Part shown: positions 58,407 to 64,000 of the stretch, piece by piece | Layout: the number at the start of each line of letters is the position of its first letter | Position numbering within the stretch: position 1 is the first letter of the stretch | NCBI RefSeq assembly: GCF_007995245.1 | Contig: NZ_VCBA01000005.1 | Location: 186,001-250,000, forward strand | Source of the DNA: Tateyamaria sp. syn59 | GTDB lineage: Bacteria > Pseudomonadota > Alphaproteobacteria > Rhodobacterales > Rhodobacteraceae | Length of the DNA: 64,000 nt | Reading direction: 5' to 3' | The notes under the pieces: generated by a model | Databases searched by the model: none | What the model saw: the letters and a program-made list of their open reading frames with translations, nothing else | What the model was told of the DNA's origin: nothing | Program-made: the position numbers and the translations under genes

Positions 58407-59237
58407 ATGAGCGACAAAATTCCTTTGGCGGGCGTCATCGGAACGCCCATAGCACATTCAAAGTCCCCGCAATTGCACCGCCACTGGCTGAAAACGCTTG
58501 GGCTGAAGGGTGACTACATCCCAATGGATGTTGCAGCGCAGGACCTGGAGGTCGTCTTGCGCACCTTGCCCAAGGCAGGATTTGTGGGCGTGAACATCAC
58601 CATTCCCCATAAGGAAGCAGCGCTTGAGATTGCGGATCTTGTCACAGATCGGGCGATTCTGATCGGTGCCGCGAACACATTGATCTTTCGGAAGGACGGT
58701 CAAATCCACGCCGACAACACGGATGGGTACGGGTTCATCGAAAACCTGAAGGCCGGTGCACCTGATTGGAATCCAACAGCAGGGCCGGCGACCGTGTTGG
58801 GCGCAGGCGGTGCTGCGCGGGCGGTTCTTGCTTCGCTTTTGGATGCGGGTGTGCCGGAGATTCTACTGACCAACCGAACGCGGGTGCGCGCCGAAAAACT
58901 GGCAGATGATTTTGGGAAAAAGGTGTCAGTCGTAGATTGGGTTCAGGCTGGCAACGTTCTGGAGGATTCAGCGCTTGTCGTGAACACAACGTCTCTGGGT
59001 ATGATTGGAAAGCCTGCCATGCGGGTGCCGCTGGATGGGCTGCGCGCGGGCACAATCGTGACTGATCTGGTCTATGCGCCGCTCAAGACTGATTTGCTGG
59101 CTGCCGCCGAAGCGGCAGGTTGCGTCGCTGTTGATGGTTTGGGGATGCTCTTGCATCAGGCGGTTCCGGCCTTTGAACGGTGGTTTGGTCATCGACCGGT
59201 CGTTGATAGCGCCACACGTGCCGCGGCACTGCGATGA
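58407..59237 (+). CDS. aroE: Shikimate dehydrogenase (NADP)
   Basis: Reduces 3-dehydroshikimate to shikimate in aromatic amino acid synthesis. The 276-residue protein has the substrate motif GTPIAHSKSPQLHRHWL (about 12-28), VNITIPHKEA, and the NADP-binding VLGAGGAARAVLASLL followed by NRTRVRAEKL. It overlaps coaE by ATGA. Confidence 0.96.
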   Translation: MSDKIPLAGVIGTPIAHSKSPQLHRHWLKTLGLKGDYIPMDVAAQDLEVVLRTLPKAGFVGVNITIPHKEAALEIADLVTDRAILIGAANTLIFRKDGQIHADNTDGYGFIENLKAGAPDWNPTAGPATVLGAGGAARAVLASLLDAGVPEILLTNRTRVRAEKLADDFGKKVSVVDWVQAGNVLEDSALVVNTTSLGMIGKPAMRVPLDGLRAGTIVTDLVYAPLKTDLLAAAEAAGCVAVDGLGMLLHQAVPAFERWFGHRPVVDSATRAAALR

Positions 59238-59827
59238 CATTCAAACTTGGCCTGACCGGCTCGATCGGGATGGGAAAATCAACGACAGCGGCATTGTTTA
59301 CCCAAGAAGGTTGTGCGGTGTGGGATGCGGATGCGGCCGTCCACCGATTGTACGATGTCGGGGGTGCTGCCGTTGCAAAGATCCGGGCGTATTTCCCGGA
59401 TGCTATAACAAACGGATCCGTATCCCGTGAGAAACTGCGCGGGATCATATCAAACGATCCAACGGCACTGAAAACCATAGAAGCGATTGTACACCCGCTC
59501 GTCGTGAAAGATCGAGAGGACTACTTGGCCGCCGTCGATGCCGAAATCGTGGTTTTTGACATTCCGCTTTTGTTTGAGACGGGTGGCGACCGCACCATGG
59601 ATGCTGTTGCGGTCGTTCACGTGGATGCTGCAACCCAGCGCGCTCGGGTCCTCGCACGTGGTTCGATGACAGAGGCGCAGTTTGAAACCATCTTGGCAAA
59701 ACAAATGCCAAGTGCGGAAAAATGCGCGCGCGCAGACTTTGTGATCAAGACGGACACGGTTGAACATGCGCGTGCACAAGTTCATTCTGCGGTCCAACAG
59801 ATCAGGGGCAGGCTTAAAGATGCGTGA
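59234..59827 (+). CDS. coaE: Dephospho-CoA kinase
   Basis: Phosphorylates dephospho-CoA in the last step of CoA synthesis. The 197-residue protein has the P-loop GSIGMGKSTTAA at 9-20, VVFDIPLLFETGGDRTMDAV and the lid region RARVLARGSMTEAQFE. The 3' end overlaps dnaQ by 8 bases. The Nudix CoA pyrophosphatase at 32 kb acts on the same compound in the other direction. Confidence 0.95.
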   Translation: MTFKLGLTGSIGMGKSTTAALFTQEGCAVWDADAAVHRLYDVGGAAVAKIRAYFPDAITNGSVSREKLRGIISNDPTALKTIEAIVHPLVVKDREDYLAAVDAEIVVFDIPLLFETGGDRTMDAVAVVHVDAATQRARVLARGSMTEAQFETILAKQMPSAEKCARADFVIKTDTVEHARAQVHSAVQQIRGRLKDA

Positions 59828-60521
59828 AATCGTTCTGGATACAGAGACCACGGGGTTTGATCCGCAAAGCGGTGACCGCATCGTTGAGATTGGTGCTATC
59901 GAACTGATCGGTCACGTCCCGACAACCAATGTTTTCCATGAATACATCGACCCTGAACGGGCCATGCCGCAAGAGGCGTTCGAGGTGCATGGCCTTGGCG
60001 ATGACTTTCTGCGCGGCAAACCAAAGTTCGCCGAATTGGGTCAAAAATTCGTAGACTTCATCGGCGACGCAAAACTGGTGATCCACAACGCAGCCTTTGA
60101 CATGAAGTTCCTGAATGCCGAGCTGAAGTGGATGGGTTTGCCTGAAATTCCGTTTGATCGGGCCATCGACACATTGGACATCGCACGCCGCCGGTTCCCG
60201 GGTTCCCCCGCATCACTCGACGCGCTGTGCCGTCGCTTTGGTATCGACAACTCGGCGCGTACCTTGCACGGGGCGCTGCTCGACAGTGAAATTCTGGCCG
60301 AAGTGTATCTGGAACTGATCGGGGGGCGGCAGCCTGATTTCGGTCTGTCCACCGTTGGCGGCGGCAACGTGGGTGCTGTTGAAGTCGAAGCGTGGATACC
60401 TCCAGCGCGCCCGCGCACCTTGCCCACACGTATTACAAGTGAAGAAGCGGCAGCCCACGCGGCCTTTGTTGACACGTTGGGGGACGACAGTCTGTGGCCC
60501 AAACAAAAAAGCCCGGTGTGA
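59820..60521 (+). CDS. dnaQ: DNA polymerase III epsilon subunit
   Basis: The 3'-5' proofreading exonuclease of the replicase. The 233-residue protein has Exo I (LDTETTGFDPQSGDRIVEIG with Asp7 and Glu9), Exo II around NAAFDMKFL and Exo III near HGALLDSEILAEVYLELI. ATG 59820 is chosen because MREIVLDTETTG is the family start; the upstream part belongs to coaE. It ends at a strong terminator and is the last of maf-aroE-coaE-dnaQ. Confidence 0.96.
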   Translation: MREIVLDTETTGFDPQSGDRIVEIGAIELIGHVPTTNVFHEYIDPERAMPQEAFEVHGLGDDFLRGKPKFAELGQKFVDFIGDAKLVIHNAAFDMKFLNAELKWMGLPEIPFDRAIDTLDIARRRFPGSPASLDALCRRFGIDNSARTLHGALLDSEILAEVYLELIGGRQPDFGLSTVGGGNVGAVEVEAWIPPARPRTLPTRITSEEAAAHAAFVDTLGDDSLWPKQKSPV

Positions 60522-60538
60522 ACCACCGGGCCTTTTTC
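60504..60538. terminator. Bidirectional intrinsic terminator after dnaQ
   Basis: GCCCGGTG (60511-60518) pairs with CACCGGGC (60524-60531) around a 5-base loop that contains the dnaQ stop. A7 lies before the stem and T5 after it, so it serves dnaQ on + and secB (stop at 60555) on -. Confidence 0.88.
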
Positions 60539-60554
60539 ATTACATTTGGCCGGA

Positions 60555-61040
60555 TTAGTTGACGGGTTCGGAGGACGCAGCCTCTTTCTGCCGACGTGCA
60601 ATCTCGTTCCGATAAAGCGAAACGAAGTCGATGTTTTCCAGGTTCAGGGGTGGGAAACCACCGTCGCGCGTGATGTCGCTGACAACGCGACGCAGGAACG
60701 GGAAAATCATGCGCGGGCACTCGATCAACAGGAACGGGTGCATCTGATCTTCTGGCACGTTTTCGATGTGGAACATGCCGACATAGTCGATCTCCAGAAC
60801 AAACAGAACGGCATCACCTTCCTTTGCCTTGGAAGTCACGTTCAGCTTGATCGAGCATTCGTACTGGTTGTCCTGGGCGCGTTTCTTTGCATCCAGGTTC
60901 ACCTGAACCTGAACGTCGGGCTGAACGTCCGCCGAGGCACCTTTTTGGGACACGATGTTTTCAAATGACATGTCGCGAATGTATTGGCCCAAAACGCGCA
61001 TCTGCGGCGCAGCGGGCTGTGTGGCTTGTTCTTCGGCCAT
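60555..61040 (-). CDS. secB: Protein-export chaperone SecB
   Basis: Tetrameric chaperone that keeps precursors unfolded and hands them to SecA. The 161-residue protein has RVLGQYIRDMSFENIVSQKG, a conserved core with EIDYVGMFHIENVPEDQMHP and PFLLIECPRMIFPFLRRVVS, and a flexible tail. The start at 61040 is fixed by MAEEQATQP; an upstream frame is not credible. The SecA zinc domain that binds SecB is encoded at 4.7 kb. Confidence 0.95.
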   Translation of the reverse strand: MAEEQATQPAAPQMRVLGQYIRDMSFENIVSQKGASADVQPDVQVQVNLDAKKRAQDNQYECSIKLNVTSKAKEGDAVLFVLEIDYVGMFHIENVPEDQMHPFLLIECPRMIFPFLRRVVSDITRDGGFPPLNLENIDFVSLYRNEIARRQKEAASSEPVN

Positions 61041-61101
61041 CTGGGTTCTCTCCGAGGTCAATAAAATGTCAAAGCTGTGGTAACAGCTTGGCCCGTTGGC
61101 C

Positions 61102-61569
61102 TCAATGCTTGGTCCAGCCGGAGGGGCCACGAACTTCGCGCTGCTCCGGGTCAACTTCGGTAAATTCACCGTCGACAGTGTTCGGATCGGCTTGGCGCGC
61201 GCCATGCGTCGTAAATGTCGCGACCTTGACGCGTGATCGGGCCCAATGGAAGACGGCGAGGCGCACGCCCGGCACCAAAAGCGCGAAGCCCACCGCGTCA
61301 GTAAAAAACCCTGGGGTTAGCAGCAAAGCACCGGAAAACAGGATCATTGCACCATGCGCCAGTGCCTCACTGGGGTCGCGCATTTGATTGAATGACGACT
61401 TCACCTGACCAAGCGCTTGCATGCCCTGCGCCCGGACCAGCATGGTGCCCAAAACGGCGGTGATGACGACAATCAGCAGGGTCCAGCCAAGACCAATCGC
61501 CCCTCCGATCTGAATGAACAGGGCAATCTCGATCAGCGGAACCAGAAGAAAGGCCAAAAACAGCCACAT
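61102..61569 (-). CDS. fxsA: FxsA family membrane protein
   Basis: 155 residues with about four hydrophobic helices in the FxsA pattern: LFLAFLLVPLIEIALFIQIG, then GLGWTLLIVVITAVLGTMLV and AHGAMILFSGALLLTPGFFT. FxsA is a cytoplasmic-membrane protein first found through suppression of F exclusion of phage T7; its cellular role is not well defined. The start at 61569 follows AAAGGA at good spacing. It diverges from the Tim44-like gene and runs toward secB. Confidence 0.9.
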   Translation of the reverse strand: MWLFLAFLLVPLIEIALFIQIGGAIGLGWTLLIVVITAVLGTMLVRAQGMQALGQVKSSFNQMRDPSEALAHGAMILFSGALLLTPGFFTDAVGFALLVPGVRLAVFHWARSRVKVATFTTHGARQADPNTVDGEFTEVDPEQREVRGPSGWTKH

Positions 61570-61684
61570 CCAAGCAATCCTTTCGTTTTCCACAGGGGGC
61601 CGTACAGTGGACTTGCACCCTTTACGCACCTACATAAGGGTCCGACGGCGCAATCGCCACCCGACCCCGAATGACGAGGATTTA

Positions 61685-62344
61685 ATGAACTCTCCGCTTA
61701 TCCAGTTGCTGGTGCTTGCAGGCATCGCCGTTTTCCTGATTTTGCGCCTGAAAAACGTGTTGGGGACACGCGAAGGGTTCGAGCAGCCTCCGGTGCCAAA
61801 ACAGGCGAGCGACCGGTTGAACCGGCCCGACCTTGAGGTGATCGAGGGCGGTCCCGACCTGGACATCACCGACCACGTGGAAGAGGACAGTGCTGCCGCC
61901 AAAGCGCTGGCAGAGATGAAGCGGGTCGAACCATCCTTTCACGTCGCTGAGTTTCTGGGCGGCGCCCGTGGTGCGTATGAGATGATCGTGATGGGGTACG
62001 AACACGGCAATTTGGCCGATATCCAGCCGTTCCTGTCCGAAGAGATCTACGAATCCTTCGTCGATGGGGTTGCCGCGCGCGAAGACCAGGGCTTGACGAT
62101 TGAGGCGGAGTTTGTCGGTGTGCGCGAGCTTAAACTGATGGACGCCACATTCGACCCCGACACCAATGAGGGCGAACTGACGATCCGCTTTGTCGCAGAA
62201 TTGAAATCCGCTGTTCGCGATCAGGGTGGAGATATCGTAGAAGGTAGCCTGACTGAGGTGAAGCGGCAGAAAGACACATGGGCCTTCTCCCGAACGATGG
62301 GTGCGGACGATCCGAATTGGATATTGGTATCGACCGACGCATAA
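61685..62344 (+). CDS. Tim44-like domain protein
   Basis: 219 residues. A short N-terminal hydrophobic helix (PLIQLLVLAGIAVFLILRL, about 5-23) precedes an acidic linker and a Tim44/MRPL45-like domain from about 85: AEFLGGARGAYEMIVMGYEH, then FLSEEIYESFVDGVAAREDQ. Bacterial Tim44-like proteins are membrane-associated, and roles in protein export or assembly are suggested by analogy with mitochondrial Tim44 but not shown. ATG 61685 follows GAGG. It overlaps mltA by 67 bases if mltA starts at 62278. Confidence 0.85.
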   Translation: MNSPLIQLLVLAGIAVFLILRLKNVLGTREGFEQPPVPKQASDRLNRPDLEVIEGGPDLDITDHVEEDSAAAKALAEMKRVEPSFHVAEFLGGARGAYEMIVMGYEHGNLADIQPFLSEEIYESFVDGVAAREDQGLTIEAEFVGVRELKLMDATFDPDTNEGELTIRFVAELKSAVRDQGGDIVEGSLTEVKRQKDTWAFSRTMGADDPNWILVSTDA

Positions 62345-63375
62345 TTCGGTTTTGGGTCTCGGCTGTCTGCGCAGCATTCTGGGCCATGACCGCCGCTGCC
62401 TCTGACATCAAATACACCGTTCTTGATTTTGCGTCCCTCGACGGTTGGGGGCAAGACGACCATGCGGCTGCACTCACGACCTTTCGCAACACGTGCCAGG
62501 ATATGGATGATCCTGATTGGACGTCGCTGTGTGCCCTGGCCGGTGACGTTCCGGATGCGCGGGCGTTCTTTGAACTCTTCTTCCGGCCTGTTTTGATCGA
62601 AGATGGGCAGCCTGCCCTGTTCACTGGCTATTTTGAGCCGGAGTTAGACGGATCGCTGACACGCAGTGCGCGCTACCGCTATCCTGTTTATGCCATGCCG
62701 CCCGAAGCGCGTGCTATTCGCCCTTGGCTGACACGGCGGCAGATCCTGGAAGGGCCGTTCTTGCAGGGCCGCGGGCTGGAGATTGCGTGGGTTGATGACC
62801 CGGTTGAGCTGTTCTTTCTTCAGATCCAGGGGTCTGGACGAATCCGATTGCCAAGCGGGCAGATGATCCGTGTTGGGTATAGCGGTTTTAACGGGCACGA
62901 ATATCGGTCGGTCGGTGCGGAGCTTGTGCGCCGTGGCACCTATGCCGCGCATCAGGTCAGCGCGCAGGTCATTCGCAACTACGTGCGGCGCAATCCCGAT
63001 GTTGGAAAAGAGTTGCTGTATCACAACCCGTCCTATGTGTTCTTTCGCGAGGTGAGCGAGGTCCCCGCCGAACGTGGGCCATTGGGTGCTATGAACAGGT
63101 CGATTACAACCATGCGATCTATTGCCGTTGATCCAAAATTCGTGCCGCTGGGCGCGCCGGTCTGGATTGAAAAGGACGGGGCGGACCCGCTGCGGCGCTT
63201 GATGATTGCGCAGGATACCGGCTCGGCCATCAAGGGCGCCCAGCGCGCCGATGTGTTCTTTGGTACCGGTGATGAGGCCGGGCGTGCGGCCGGTCGTTTG
63301 CGCGATCCTGGGCGCATGATGGTGCTGATGCCGATACAGCGCGCCTATGCACTGCTGCCCGAGGGTGCGATATGA
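62278..63375 (+). CDS. mltA: Membrane-bound lytic murein transglycosylase A
   Basis: Cleaves peptidoglycan glycan strands with 1,6-anhydro ring formation. The 365-residue frame has a signal-like segment (IIRFWVSAVCAAFWAMTAAA), the MltA domain (LFTGYFEPELDGSLTRSARY) and the catalytic 3D region (VPLGAPVWIEKDGADPLRRL with MIAQDTGSAIKGAQRADVFF). No lipobox Cys is clear. The start is uncertain: ATG 62278 overlaps the upstream gene by 67 bases, TTG 62317 or a later start is possible. It overlaps the Smr gene by ATGA. Confidence 0.88.
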   Translation: MGLLPNDGCGRSELDIGIDRRIIRFWVSAVCAAFWAMTAAASDIKYTVLDFASLDGWGQDDHAAALTTFRNTCQDMDDPDWTSLCALAGDVPDARAFFELFFRPVLIEDGQPALFTGYFEPELDGSLTRSARYRYPVYAMPPEARAIRPWLTRRQILEGPFLQGRGLEIAWVDDPVELFFLQIQGSGRIRLPSGQMIRVGYSGFNGHEYRSVGAELVRRGTYAAHQVSAQVIRNYVRRNPDVGKELLYHNPSYVFFREVSEVPAERGPLGAMNRSITTMRSIAVDPKFVPLGAPVWIEKDGADPLRRLMIAQDTGSAIKGAQRADVFFGTGDEAGRAAGRLRDPGRMMVLMPIQRAYALLPEGAI

Positions 63376-63962
63376 CACGTCGCAAGTTGCGGCCAGAGGA
63401 AGAAGACCTGTGGCGAAAGGTGGCGGACAAAACGGATCGCCTGCATCCCGAAAAGCCGTTCCACCCGGATGATTTCGTAACGACACCGCCACCCGCGCCG
63501 CGATCCCGACCGATGTTCGAGGTTGCGCCAGCGAGGTCTACCGCACGCACGTCAGGGGCGAAAACATCGGTCAACCTCACGCCATCCATCGTGGATCAGG
63601 TCGCGGCGCAGCCAGTGCAGATGGACCGCAAAGCCTTTGCCCGGATGAAACGCGGGAAGTTGCAGCCCGAAGGCAAGCTGGACCTGCATGGCTTGACAAC
63701 CGACCGTGCCCACCCGGCTTTGACCCGCTTTATCATGTCGGCACACGGTCAGGGAAAACGGCTGGTTCTGGTGGTGACGGGCAAGGGCAAGCATCGCGAT
63801 GACGACGGACCGATCCCGGTGCGCTTTGGCGTGTTGCGGCATCAGGTGCCGCAATGGCTGTCGATGCCACCCTTGTCGTCTGTCGTTTTACAGGTGACCC
63901 AAGCCAATGTACGGCATGGCGGTGGTGGAGCCTATTACGTCTATCTACGCAGGCAGCGGTAA
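63372..63962 (+). CDS. Smr-domain endonuclease-like protein
   Basis: 196 residues. A charged N-terminal part is followed by an Smr domain from about 95: LDLHGLTTDRAHPALTRFIM, LVLVVTGKGKHRDDDGPIPV and the end ANVRHGGGGAYYVYL. Small MutS-related domains can nick DNA or cut RNA, but the target of this member is unknown. It is translationally coupled to mltA, an arrangement often seen in this group. Nothing more is visible in the last 38 bases of the window. Confidence 0.85.
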   Translation: MTRRKLRPEEEDLWRKVADKTDRLHPEKPFHPDDFVTTPPPAPRSRPMFEVAPARSTARTSGAKTSVNLTPSIVDQVAAQPVQMDRKAFARMKRGKLQPEGKLDLHGLTTDRAHPALTRFIMSAHGQGKRLVLVVTGKGKHRDDDGPIPVRFGVLRHQVPQWLSMPPLSSVVLQVTQANVRHGGGGAYYVYLRRQR

Positions 63963-64000
63963 GCTGCGCCGGGCGCGCGAGATGCCAGTCCACATGCAGA

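Overview
The window looks like a piece of the main chromosome of an alphaproteobacterium of the Rhodobacteraceae (Roseobacter group). This rests on gene order and protein character: an alphaproteobacterial origin cluster (hrcA-grpE, rph-rdgB-hemW, parA-parB, rsmG, mnmG, mnmE, rho, hemJ, then maf-aroE-coaE-dnaQ), a lineage-typical rimP-nusA-ylxR-infB operon, comF-grxC-nitrilase-marR, and tight gene packing with many 4-8 base overlaps. No database search was run, so genus and species are not claimed. No tRNA, rRNA, CRISPR array, prophage or insertion sequence was seen.

Region by region. 0-2 kb: the end of dnaJ, a short RTX-repeat protein and radC. 2-10 kb: export and envelope genes (a PstS/OmpA fusion, an exported protein of unknown function, secA, a parvulin-type PPIase), then argJ and a mutT-like gene. 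10-16 kb: a 44-residue ORF, a strong bidirectional terminator, and the rimP-nusA-ylxR-infB translation/antitermination operon with an attenuator-like leader. 16-23 kb: a short peptide-type binding protein with proline iminopeptidase, ubiG, the comF-grxC-nitrilase-marR operon, an NDUFAF5/BioC-like protein, hemH and a 59-residue membrane protein. 23-31 kb: two YkuD L,D-transpeptidases around a CAP-domain lipoprotein, a NavAb-like sodium channel, an RNA methyltransferase and a pair of ABC exporters with a leader that may contain a 13-codon ORF. 31-37 kb: cca, a CoA-type NUDIX hydrolase and hslO in one operon, another NUDIX gene, a response regulator-phosphatase opposite an Hpt protein, and ilvA. 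37-46 kb: argG, a sulfotransferase-like gene, exported msrA, a ribokinase-family gene, maeB and mutS.

45-64 kb is the origin region. Genes to the left of about 57.6 kb (rho, mnmE, mnmG, rsmG, parA, parB) mostly run leftward, and maf, aroE, coaE and dnaQ run rightward. The roughly 400-base gene-free, A+T-rich gap between hemJ and maf carries several near-consensus DnaA boxes and is the best candidate for oriC. Two perfect 16-bp parS palindromes lie inside rsmG and over the mnmG start, 3-6 kb from this gap and next to parAB, so replication start and ParABS segregation are encoded together. Past dnaQ come secB, fxsA, a Tim44-like gene, mltA and an Smr-domain gene.

Most of the window is core metabolism, repair and envelope function. 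No clearly new multigene system was found. The least explained parts are the rimP leader, the leader of the ABC exporter pair, the short exported and membrane proteins, and the orphan response regulator/Hpt pair.
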